The notes under the pieces were generated by a model that saw nothing but the letters and a program-made list of their open reading frames with translations, was not told where the DNA came from and ran no database searches. A DNA stretch of 64,000 nt from contig NZ_JABASX010000001.1 of assembly GCF_016107655.1 (NCBI RefSeq), forward strand, positions 124,001 to 188,000, written 5' to 3'. Below are positions 9,252-17,338 of this stretch, piece after piece. Position numbers and translations under genes: made by a program. This DNA is from Brevibacterium antiquum. Its GTDB lineage: Bacteria; Actinomycetota; Actinomycetes; Actinomycetales; Brevibacteriaceae. Positions within the stretch are counted from its first letter, which is position 1; every line of letters begins with the position of its first letter.

Positions 9252-10247
9252 GTGCTGCGCAGGAAGGACGTCAACGACGTCATCCACCAAAACGATGAGC
9301 CGGGCGAGGGTGGGCACTTAAGGAAGAACCTCGGGGCCAAAGACCTCATCGGCTTCGGCAGCGGCATCGTCATCGGAACGGGTATCTTCACGCTCACCGG
9401 TCTGGAAGCCGAAGAGAACGCGGGACCGGCCGTGATGATCTCCTTCGTGATCGCAGGGTTCGTCGCTCTGCTCGCTGCACTCTGCTATTCGGAACTGGCA
9501 GCCGCCGTTCCCACCGCCGGCAGCTCCTACACCTACGCCTGCTCCACGATCGGTGAGATCTTCGCCTGGATCATCGCGTAAGATCTCATCCTCGAATTCG
9601 CCCTCGACGCCTCGGTCGTCCCCCGTGGCTGGTCCGGCTATATCGCCGCTGCCGTTGTATTCTTCGCCTATTCCGGGTTCGAAGCCATCGTCAACCTCGG
9701 CGAGGAGACGAAGAAGCCGGCGAAGGACATGCCGATGGGCCTGCTGGGCACACTGGCCATCGGCACCGTCCTCTATGTCGGCGTCTGCCTCGTCGTCACC
9801 GGCATGGTCCACTACAGCAAACTCTCCGAAGGTGATGCCGTCGCCGATGTCTTCACCCAGAACGGGCTCGGGTGGGCAGGCATCCTCATCGGCATCGCGG
9901 CCGTGGCAGGACTGAGTTCGGTCATCCTCGTCGATATCGTCGCAATGGGACGCATCGGCTTCGCCCTCTCCCGTGACGGTCTGCTGCCGCCCATCTTCTC
10001 CTGCATCCACCCCCGTCGTCGTTCTGCGCAAGACCTCGCCGGACATGAAGCGCCCATTCCGGACCCCCTGGGTGCCCATCCTGCCCATCGTCTCTGTCAT
10101 GGCTTGCCCGGGCTTATGGCCAGCCTTGCCGTCGAGACCTGGCAGTGATTCATCGTCTGGCTGCTTCTGGGCTTCGTCGTCTACTTCGCCTACGGGTACC
10201 GGAAGTCGCGTCTGGCTCGCCAGGAACGTGAGGAAGAGCTGACATGA
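9252..10247 (+). pseudogene. APC-superfamily cationic amino-acid permease, decayed
   Basis: The remains of a YfnA/CAT-like amino-acid permease that would normally be about 490 residues. The N-terminal part is clear (NLGAKDLIGFGSGIVIGTGIF, YSELAAAVPTAGSSYTY). Lesions visible: a TAA at 9579 where the family has Trp (AWIIA*DLILEFAL); a deletion of roughly 100 residues between RGWSGY and AAVVFFAYSGFEA; a deletion of about 55 residues after LLPPIFSCIHPR combined with a frameshift into LRKTSPDMKRPFRTPW; a compensating shift near 10110; and a TGA at 10146 in another Trp position (ETWQ*FIVWLLLG). Its final TGA overlaps the ATG of the next gene (ATGA at 10244), the relic of a coupled operon. It cannot make a working transporter. 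Confidence 0.88.
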
Positions 10248-11134
10248 GCGTTCTCGTCGGATTCGGTGTCGATACGAAGAGCCGCGCCGCTGTGCGCTTC
10301 GGCGCCGACCTCGCCCGGGCCACGGGTGAACCGCTCATCCTCGGCCTCGTGGTCCAGGGCCGGTTCTCATCCAGTCAGATGTCAGACTCCTCCGGGGTCT
10401 CCGATGACTGGAAGAAGGAGATCAGGAACATGTCCTCCTAGGCGATCGCCGATGCCAAGGGAGCCCTTCCCGAGGATGTGGACGCCGAGGTGGTCACCCG
10501 ATCCGGTCGCTCCGTGACCCGAGTGCTCCATACCGAAGCCATCGACCACATCGCACAGGTCCTCATCACCGGATCCTCGGTGTGTGGGCCACTGGGACGC
10601 ATCGTCCTCGGCAGCACGACTGACCGCTTGGTCCATTCCTCGCCGTTGCCGATCGCACTGGTTCCTCGCGGCTACAACTCGGACCGTACCGAGTTCCGAC
10701 GGCTGGTCTTCGCTGTCGACCCTTCGCGTAGAACGGAGAGGTATTACGATTCCGTGGCGCGCCTGGCTCATTGGCTGGGCATCGGAGTCGAGGTTGTCAC
10801 CTTCGCCGTCAGACCCTCTCGACCCACCGGCCTGGGAGCATTCACCGACCACGGTATGTACTCCCACTGGCGGGATCAGGACACTTCCGGACACAAAGAG
10901 ATCGTGTCCGCGATCGAGAGCAGCGAAGACGCGGTCTCCGTCACTGGGACGGGAATCGTCACCGGCGACCGCTGGTCGAGTGCGGTCAACGCCTTCGACT
11001 GGCAGGACGGGGACATCCTCGTCGCCGGATCGAGCGAGTCTGCCATGCACGGTGTGTTCCTCGGCTCCACAGCCACGCACATCATGCGCCACTCACCGGT
11101 GCCGATGGTTCTGCTGCCTCAGCCCAGACCTTAG
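10244..11134 (+). pseudogene. Universal stress protein (tandem UspA), interrupted by one stop
   Basis: Two tandem UspA domains (about 296 residues overall) in a single frame interrupted by one in-frame TAG at 10439 (codon 66). Domain 1 runs from MSVLVGFGVDTKSRAAVRFG to GSTTDRLVHSSPLPIALVP, with the GxxGRIVLGSTTDRLVHSS nucleotide-binding motif; domain 2 runs from RRLVFAVDPS to GSTATHIMRHSPVPMVLLP. The reading frame after the stop is fully intact, so a CAG-to-TAG change is the simplest explanation. The ATG overlaps the terminal TGA of the permease relic, the common permease-Usp pairing in actinobacteria. A reinitiated C-terminal product from the GTG near 10478 is possible but unproven. Confidence 0.8.
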
Positions 11135-11352
11135 CAAAGTACAGAAGAGGGCCGGTGCCTGCCCTGGCATGACACAGTCAGGGTTATCGAGTGAGTCGCC
11201 GCACATACAGATGGTTTCGTGCTCAGAGAATGACTGCTCGTCCACCCGGTCGCCTAGACTTGAGCGCTGCGAATCCTGACAGAATGCTCAACTCAACTGA
11301 CTGTCCTGTTGCCGAAACCTCGGTCAGCGGGGCTCGGAAGGCAGCAAGACAC

Positions 11353-12978
11353 GTGGACCAGACCAGAAACCCTTCGGAATCACCCGAGACGGATGCAGAA
11401 CCTCCTCCCGCAAAGGAGGCGAACACCGCCGTCACCGATCATGATTTCCCAACTGGGCCCGCCGAGGCAGTCCAACGCAGCCGTATTGACATCCCCGTCG
11501 CCGGGACCAGCGTAGGAATCCTCGCCGTCTTCGTCGTGCTGGCCCTCATCCTTCCGGACAAGATGTCGAACTGGGTGGGCACCGCTTTCACTGCATGCGC
11601 GGACATCTTCGGAATGTACTGGCAGATCCTACTGCTGGCGACATTCCTCATCGCTCTCATCCTCATCTTCACCCCATGGGCCAAGGCGCGGCTGGGCAAC
11701 CAGGCACGACCGGACTTCAAGCGTTTCAGCTGGATCGCCATGATCATGACGACCCTGCTCGCGGCCGGGGGAGTGTTCTGGGCGGCGGCGGAGCCGATGT
11801 ACCACTATGCGACGACACCGCCGCACTTCACCGACGGTGGAGGCAGCGCTGTCGACGCGGTGGCCGCCGCTCTTGCCACGAGCTTCATCGACTGGGGATT
11901 CCTCGCCTGGGCGATCCTCGGGTCTCTAGGCGCGATCGTGATGATGCGGGCCGCAGAGATGGGGATGCCCCTGCGGCCACGCAGCCTGCTCTACCCGGTC
12001 CTGGGCAAACGCGCGGCTCACGGACCGATCGCCGCCATCGTCGACGTCGTGTGCATCATCTCTGTCGCTGCGGGCACGATCGGTCCTGTCGGCTTCCTCG
12101 GCATGCAGGTCTCCTACGGGCTGAACTCCCTGTTCGGCATCCCTGATATCTACCCGGTGCAACTCGCTGTGATTGCGGTGCTCACCGCCGTCGCCGGTGT
12201 CAGCGTCTTCTCCGGTGTCAGCCGCGGAATTCGATTCCTCAGCAGCGCCAACGTCTGGATGGCACTGGCACTCATGGCCACCGTGCTCGTGGTCGGATCG
12301 GCCTGGTTCGTGATTAAGAGCTATTTCAGCGGCTTCGCTTTGTACATGACCGACTTCTTCAGCATGACGCTTTACCGAGGAGACACCGAATGGCTCTCGG
12401 GCTGGACGGTGTTCTTCTTCGGTTGGTTCCTCGGTTATGCCCCGCTGATGGCGATCTTCGTCGCCCGCATCTCAAGGGGCCGAACCGTTCGGGACCTGCT
12501 CATCAGCACCACGGTTCTGCCTCCCATCGCCACAACATTCTGGTTCACTGTCCTGGGCGGCACAGGCATCTTCCTCGAACAGAAGTCTGCCGGTTCCATC
12601 TCCGAACCGCTGATGGACGGAGGACTGCCCGCAGCAGTCATGGCCATCAGCTCTAATCTGCCGCTGTCGTTGATCATCAGCCTCGGCTTCCTCCTCCTGA
12701 CGATGACCTTCGTGGCAACGACCACGGACTCTATGTCGTTCGCGATGTCGCAGTCATGCATGACGAGCGGTGAACCATCGCCGAAGCTGCGGGCCACGTG
12801 GGCCCTTCTCATCGGAGCCACCGCGGCCGTGCTCATCAGCTTGGGAGATGGCGGGGTCGACGCGCTGCAATCGGCGATCGTCATCACCGCCGTGCCGGTG
12901 GGCTTTGTCATGCTGCCCTCACTGTTCGCAGCGCCGATCTACGTCAGGCAGATGGCCAAGGAACAGAACCTGGCCTGA
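11353..12978 (+). CDS. BCCT-family betaine/choline/carnitine-type transporter, divergent
   Basis: A 541-residue transporter. After a hydrophilic N-terminal tail of about 50 residues it has twelve predicted helices and family motifs AAGGVFWAAAEPMYHY, FIDWGFLAWAILG and FVARISRGRTVRDLL. The helix-8 region, where canonical members carry a Trp-rich YWAWW box, reads WTVFFFGWFLGYAP, so the usual aromatic substrate box is largely absent. I choose the GTG at 11353, preceded by GGAAGG with suitable spacing; in-frame ATGs at 11191 and 11284 lack such a site and would add up to 54 residues. Known BCCT members import betaine, choline, carnitine or ectoine; the substrate here is uncertain. Confidence 0.85.
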   Translation: MDQTRNPSESPETDAEPPPAKEANTAVTDHDFPTGPAEAVQRSRIDIPVAGTSVGILAVFVVLALILPDKMSNWVGTAFTACADIFGMYWQILLLATFLIALILIFTPWAKARLGNQARPDFKRFSWIAMIMTTLLAAGGVFWAAAEPMYHYATTPPHFTDGGGSAVDAVAAALATSFIDWGFLAWAILGSLGAIVMMRAAEMGMPLRPRSLLYPVLGKRAAHGPIAAIVDVVCIISVAAGTIGPVGFLGMQVSYGLNSLFGIPDIYPVQLAVIAVLTAVAGVSVFSGVSRGIRFLSSANVWMALALMATVLVVGSAWFVIKSYFSGFALYMTDFFSMTLYRGDTEWLSGWTVFFFGWFLGYAPLMAIFVARISRGRTVRDLLISTTVLPPIATTFWFTVLGGTGIFLEQKSAGSISEPLMDGGLPAAVMAISSNLPLSLIISLGFLLLTMTFVATTTDSMSFAMSQSCMTSGEPSPKLRATWALLIGATAAVLISLGDGGVDALQSAIVITAVPVGFVMLPSLFAAPIYVRQMAKEQNLA

Positions 12979-12981
12979 GAT

Positions 12982-13004
12982 GAGGGGGTCGGCGCCCCAC
13001 CCTC
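12982..13004 (+). terminator. Possible terminator hairpin after BCCT gene
   Basis: A GC-rich inverted repeat (GAGGGGG then CCCC-A-CCCTC around GTCGGCG) begins four nucleotides after the BCCT stop codon. No T-run follows, so this is a weak candidate. Confidence 0.35.
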
Positions 13005-13095
13005 GTCGAGGGCTTCTTCCCGTGTGGCACTGTTCCGGCGAATATCGTCAATGTTGTTACTGGTGTTGGTCTTCGGCATCCGCCATGATGAGGAT

Positions 13096-14070
13096 ATGAC
13101 TGACGCAAACAGCAGTGCTCACACAGACACAGCGACGATGAAGGCCATGAGCCAGACCGAATTCGGCAGCCCCGAGGTTCTTCACGAGGTGGAGCTGCCG
13201 AGGCCGAAGCCGGGGCCCAGCCAGATCCTCATCAAGGTCAAAGCCTCAGGCGTGAACCCCACGGATTGGAAGCACCGCAGCGGCCCCCGCTTCCTCCCCG
13301 ATCCGCCATTCGTCCTCGGCTGGGACGTGTCAGGGGTAGTCGAAGAGGTGGGTGTCGGGGTGACACTCTTCAAGCCGGGCGATGAGGTCTTCGGGATGTT
13401 GCCCTATCCCTTCGGTGTCGGTGCGCACGCCGAATACGCTGTGGGCCCGACACGTGCCTTTGTACCGAAGCCGGGCACCGTCGACCATGTGCAGGCGGGA
13501 GCGCTCCCACTCGTGGCGCTGACCGCGTGGCAGTCCCTGGTCGACACTGCGAAGATCGCCCCGGGTGACCGGGTTCTCGTGCATGCCGCTGCCGGCGGAG
13601 TGGGGCACGTGGCGGTGCAGATCGCGAAGGCGCGAGGAGCCTATGTGATCGGAACGGCGAGTGCACCGAAGCATGATTTCGTCCGCGGCCTGGGTGCTGA
13701 CGAGATGATCGACTACCGCGAGGAGGACTTCGTCGAGGCGGCGCGCGACATCGACATCGCCTTTGACACCATCGGCGGTGACTATCAGCTGCGCTCTCTC
13801 CGGACTCTCAGGCCAGGTGGGATCATGGTGTCCACGGTTCCTGTCCCGGCCGCGGGGCTCTTCGAGGAGGCCGAAGCCCTGGGAGTCAGGGGTGAGACCA
13901 TCCTCGTCGAAGCCGACCAGGCAGGCATGCTCGAGATCGCTGCGCTCGTTGAAAGCAGACAGCTGCGGGCAACGATCGCAGCCACGTTCCCGTTGACGGA
14001 TGCTGCGAAGGCACATGAAGCAGGTGAGACGAACGCGACGACAGGCAAGCTGGTGCTGACCATGGAGTAG
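13096..14070 (+). CDS. NADP-dependent quinone oxidoreductase-like (MDR superfamily)
   Basis: A 324-residue medium-chain reductase/dehydrogenase of the zeta-crystallin/quinone oxidoreductase type. It has the GroES-like N-terminal fold (VKASGVNPTDWKHRSG, FVLGWDVSGVVEEVG) and a Rossmann domain (VLVHAAAGGVGHVAVQIAKARGAYVIGTAS). The zinc-binding residues of alcohol dehydrogenases are absent, as expected for this branch. I take the ATG at 13096, which follows a GATGAGGAT site; the frame extends to 13024 but that segment is unlike the family. Physiological substrate unknown; family members reduce quinones or enones with NADPH. It stands alone between the BCCT gene and the convergent DeoR operon. Confidence 0.88.
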   Translation: MTDANSSAHTDTATMKAMSQTEFGSPEVLHEVELPRPKPGPSQILIKVKASGVNPTDWKHRSGPRFLPDPPFVLGWDVSGVVEEVGVGVTLFKPGDEVFGMLPYPFGVGAHAEYAVGPTRAFVPKPGTVDHVQAGALPLVALTAWQSLVDTAKIAPGDRVLVHAAAGGVGHVAVQIAKARGAYVIGTASAPKHDFVRGLGADEMIDYREEDFVEAARDIDIAFDTIGGDYQLRSLRTLRPGGIMVSTVPVPAAGLFEEAEALGVRGETILVEADQAGMLEIAALVESRQLRATIAATFPLTDAAKAHEAGETNATTGKLVLTME

Positions 14071-14116
14071 AGATGACCAGGGAGTGAAAGAGGGGGGAAG
14101 AGCCGCTCGAGGATGC

Positions 14117-14848
14117 TCACCCTTCCTCTTGGCCATGCACCCCAAGCTCGTTGATCCAGATCCACCCCTCAGGCAGGGGCGCCCACGCGGCCACATCGCG
14201 TCTGGCCTTCGAACTGTCCGCGAGTACAACGACGTGCCTTGCGCGTTCGGCGATGAGCTCCTTCGTCCGTGCTTCGTCGAGAGTCGGTTCGCCGAGTCCC
14301 TTGGCAGGATCTACCGCGTCAGCACCGAGGAAGGCGACATCGACGTGGAGTCGGCTGAGCGCATGGTCGCTCAGCGCACCCGTCGTCCCATGGGACATCG
14401 TCGAGACCTCACCGCCGACCATGATGACCTTCGGTCCCATGGGGTGGGCAAGAGCCAGCGCAATCTCGAGCCCGCGCGTGATGATGGTGAGATCACGACG
14501 ATCGCGGATGCGCTCTGCCAAACGCACCGTCGTCGACCCGGCGTCGAGGAAGACCGTGCGCACAGTCCCCTCGCCGAGGTGGTCCATCGCGGCCGCGGCA
14601 ATCGCATCCTTGGCCTCGGCGTTGGCCTCCATCCGCTGTCCCAGCGGAGGTTCGACATAACCGGCGGCAGTGGCCCCGCCGATGGTGCGGATGACCTCGC
14701 CGGTCTCCGACATCTCGCGCAGGTCGCGACGGATCGTCGACTCTGAAGTCTCCAGCTCGTCGGCCAGCCGGGAGATTGTCCACGAACCGGTCTTGAGCAG
14801 AGACAAGATGTCCTCGCGGCGCTTCTGTGTGCCCGTGCGAATCGCCAT
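14117..14848 (-). CDS. DeoR/GlpR-family transcriptional regulator
   Basis: A 243-residue DeoR-type repressor: an N-terminal helix-turn-helix (ILSLLKTGSWTISRLADELETSESTIRRDLREM, about residues 13-45) and a C-terminal sugar-phosphate isomerase-like sensor (DAGSTTVRLAERI, VDVAFLGADAVD, LADSSKARRDV). Such regulators bind phosphorylated sugars. It is the last gene of a minus-strand operon with GntP permease, DUF1537 kinase and PdxA2-like dehydrogenase, 29 nt downstream of the last, so it most likely represses this operon in response to a four-carbon acid phosphate. Confidence 0.9.
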   Translation of the reverse strand: MAIRTGTQKRREDILSLLKTGSWTISRLADELETSESTIRRDLREMSETGEVIRTIGGATAAGYVEPPLGQRMEANAEAKDAIAAAAMDHLGEGTVRTVFLDAGSTTVRLAERIRDRRDLTIITRGLEIALALAHPMGPKVIMVGGEVSTMSHGTTGALSDHALSRLHVDVAFLGADAVDPAKGLGEPTLDEARTKELIAERARHVVVLADSSKARRDVAAWAPLPEGWIWINELGVHGQEEG

Positions 14849-14877
14849 GGTGAAAATCCTACTTCGGCAGGTACTGG

Positions 14878-15921
14878 TTACTTGGGCAGGTATTCGGCGC
14901 GGATGCCGTCGACGAAAGGTGCGTAACCGATCGCGGCGGTGTAGGCCGAGCGCATGGTGTCGGCATCGGCGATGCCCTGACCGGCGATGTCGAAGGCCGT
15001 GCCGTGATCGACCGAGGTGCGCAGGATCGGCAGGCCCACAGTCACGGAGATCGTGCCGTCGAAGTCGAAGGTCTTCGAGGCGATGTGGCCCTGGTCGTGA
15101 TATTGAGAGAGGATTCCGTCAAAGCGGCCGGACAAGCCCTGGTGGAAGACCGAGTCAGCTGGAATCGGACCGGTCGCCTCGAGACCGGAGTCGACGACGC
15201 GCTCAACGGCGGGTCGCAGGATCTCGATCTCCTCGTCACCGAATGCGCCGTTCTCGCCACCGTGCGGATTGAGCGCGGCGACGGCCAACCTCGGCGAGGC
15301 CACACCATAGAGCTGCAGGGCCCGATGGGCGCGTTCGATGGAATCGACCTGTGTGTCGATCGTCAGTGCGTCGATGGCTTTGCGCAGCGACATGTGGCGG
15401 GTGGCGAAGAAGATCTGGAGCTTGTGCTCGGGAGCCTTCGTGTTTTCGACGACGAACATCGTGTCCTGTTTGGTCACGCCGGTGAGCTCGCCGAGCATCT
15501 CCGTGTGGCCCAGGTGCTTCGACCCGGACTTCCATACGGCTTCCTTGTTGATGGGGCCAGTGACGATGCCGGCGATCTCACGATTCATCGCGGCCTTCGT
15601 GGCGACCTCGATCGCTGTCACGGCGGCCTGACCTGCGCGAGCATCGACGACGCCCCATGCCGGCAGATCATCGCCGAGCACGCCGATGTCGAAGACGTCG
15701 ATGACGCCCTGCCCGGCGGCAGGTGTCGACCAGTCGGTGATGGTCCTCAGCTCCACGTCGAGTCCCAGGACGTCCACGGCACGTTTCATCACGGCCAGGT
15801 CGGCTACTGCGACACCGTGCTGGTCCTCACGGCCGGAGAATTCGGCGAGCACGGTCGCTGTGATCTCGGGGCCGATGCCCACCGGGTCGCCCACGGTCAT
15901 GGCGAGTACGGGTGCGGTCAT
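14878..15921 (-). CDS. pdxA2: PdxA-family 4-phospho-D-threonate/erythronate dehydrogenase
   Basis: A 347-residue PdxA-family NAD-dependent oxidative decarboxylase (MTVGDPVGIGPEITATVLAE; VTGPINKEAVWKSG; LNPHGGENGAFGDEE; YHDQGHIASKTFDFD, with metal-binding His residues). PdxA2 proteins paired with DUF1537 kinases are known to convert 4-phospho-threonate or -erythronate to dihydroxyacetone phosphate, rather than acting in pyridoxal synthesis. The neighbours (kinase, GntP permease) support that role; the stereochemistry of the substrate is not readable. The ATG at 15921 has AAGGAG seven bases upstream; a longer frame to 15945 lacks this. Confidence 0.88.
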   Translation of the reverse strand: MTAPVLAMTVGDPVGIGPEITATVLAEFSGREDQHGVAVADLAVMKRAVDVLGLDVELRTITDWSTPAAGQGVIDVFDIGVLGDDLPAWGVVDARAGQAAVTAIEVATKAAMNREIAGIVTGPINKEAVWKSGSKHLGHTEMLGELTGVTKQDTMFVVENTKAPEHKLQIFFATRHMSLRKAIDALTIDTQVDSIERAHRALQLYGVASPRLAVAALNPHGGENGAFGDEEIEILRPAVERVVDSGLEATGPIPADSVFHQGLSGRFDGILSQYHDQGHIASKTFDFDGTISVTVGLPILRTSVDHGTAFDIAGQGIADADTMRSAYTAAIGYAPFVDGIRAEYLPK

Positions 15922-15955
15922 GTCAGTCTCCTTGTGTGGTTTCATCTGTGAATTG

Positions 15956-17338
15956 TCATCCCTGTCCGACGCGAGAGGTCGCCATCAGGTAGTCGAGGCA
16001 CTTGACAGCCGTACCCGAGTCCCCGATGAGTCCGCCCTTCGTCACGATCGGCAGGCCGTCTGCGCTTCCTCCGACGAGGTGACCGCCCACGGCCAGCGGG
16101 ACGATCTCCTTCTCGATCTCCATCCCGACTGCGCCCACGGCTCTCATCACCATGGCCGTGACATCGCCTCCAGTCGTATAGAGGCCTGTGATGACGGGGG
16201 AGCTCATGACGGCGGCCGCAATCATGGCCAGTCGCTTCGTCGTCATCTCCGACTGCTCATTGCTGAGATCGAGCAGGTCACCGGGCTCGAGTACGGTGGC
16301 GATGATGATCGCCCGCGCCGAGGTGACCTCCTCGACCCGCTCGAGTGTCGCCTCGACATCGGGGAGGTTCTCCTCATCGAGGATGGTGCGGATCAAGGTG
16401 ACCGTCGGATCCTCGGCGAGTTTGGTCAGCTGGGCTCGTGTCACCTCAGTGGCCGACCCTGAGATTCCGAGGATGGCACCGCCGGGACGAGTCGGCAGCA
16501 GGGACAATGCGAGGGCGAGGCTGCCGGGACCGGGGTCGATGGTCACCCAGTCGAGGATCTCGCCGTTGCGCAGACCGGCCCTTGCTCGGGCGCCGAAGCT
16601 GTCCGCCCCGGTGGAGTCTTCTGCGATTTCCCTCGTCACCGAGGCGACGACAGCTCCGACAAGTCTCACGTGGTCCTCAGTCAGGGCATCGGCGATGATG
16701 ATGTCGGCCCCATTGGAGATTGCATCGAGGACCTCGGACCGAATCGCCCAGTGCCCGGACAACACCGTCGAGATCTCGATGAGGTGGGCGTCGAGATCGG
16801 TGCCGGTTCGCAGGATCGCGTCGACATCGGAGGTGTGCATAGGGGAGCGGACATCGTGTTTGAGCTCAGTGTGCTCGAGCAGTCGGCCCTCAAGGAGCTG
16901 TTGGCCCTGGACGGTGGTTCGACCCGCGGTGGGAAACGCAGGAACGCAGAGACCCATGACCCGCTTCTTCTGTCCTCCGTGTCCGCCGGCCGATTCGGCT
17001 GCCCTTCTGCGAGCGTTGAGTGCCGCCTCGGCAGAAGGGCCGACATTGCCTCGCAGCGTTGTGTCGATGCGGCAGGCAACGAGGTCGATGTCGCTGGTGA
17101 TCCCGATCAGCGATTCGGTGAGCTCGGCTGCCTTCTCCGGCGGCAGATGCCGGGAGTCGGCGTTGAGTACGACAGCGTCGTAGTCGTTGAGGAGGTCATC
17201 GAGGTTGACCGTCTCGGACCGACTCGTCCCGGTCACGGTGATGGTCCGCAGGCCCGCTTCGGCGAATAGGGCACCGCAGGCATTGCCGCCGGTGAGGTCG
17301 TCGGCGACGATGAGGATTCGTGGACTGTGCTGGCTCAT
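15956..17338 (-). CDS. Four-carbon acid sugar kinase (DUF1537; DtnK/OtnK-like)
   Basis: A 460-residue DUF1537 kinase. The N-terminal sugar-acid-binding domain shows ILIVADDLTGGNACGALFAEAG, then LNADSRHLPPEKAAE and RIDTTLRGNVGPS; the C-terminal nucleotide-binding domain carries GLYTTGGDVTAMVMRAVG. Characterised members phosphorylate D-threonate, L-threonate, D-erythronate or related acids at the 4-hydroxyl. The ATG at 17338 overlaps the stop of the GntP gene by four bases (ATGA), so translation is probably coupled. The frame extends to 17383 but starting there would overlap the permease further. Followed 34 nt later by the PdxA2-like dehydrogenase that would use its product. Confidence 0.88.
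   Translation of the reverse strand: MSQHSPRILIVADDLTGGNACGALFAEAGLRTITVTGTSRSETVNLDDLLNDYDAVVLNADSRHLPPEKAAELTESLIGITSDIDLVACRIDTTLRGNVGPSAEAALNARRRAAESAGGHGGQKKRVMGLCVPAFPTAGRTTVQGQQLLEGRLLEHTELKHDVRSPMHTSDVDAILRTGTDLDAHLIEISTVLSGHWAIRSEVLDAISNGADIIIADALTEDHVRLVGAVVASVTREIAEDSTGADSFGARARAGLRNGEILDWVTIDPGPGSLALALSLLPTRPGGAILGISGSATEVTRAQLTKLAEDPTVTLIRTILDEENLPDVEATLERVEEVTSARAIIIATVLEPGDLLDLSNEQSEMTTKRLAMIAAAVMSSPVITGLYTTGGDVTAMVMRAVGAVGMEIEKEIVPLAVGGHLVGGSADGLPIVTKGGLIGDSGTAVKCLDYLMATSRVGQG

Noticed and set aside
9318..10100. A 260-codon minus-strand frame over the APC relic
   Set aside because: Composition (Asp/Gly/Glu/His-rich) is that of an antisense frame; the plus strand has recognisable permease segments.
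14084..14746. A plus-strand frame opposite the DeoR regulator
   Set aside because: Antisense shadow of a well-supported DeoR gene.
15004..15951. A 315-codon plus-strand frame opposite the PdxA2 gene
   Set aside because: No family resemblance; the minus strand carries the PdxA motifs with a proper ribosome site.
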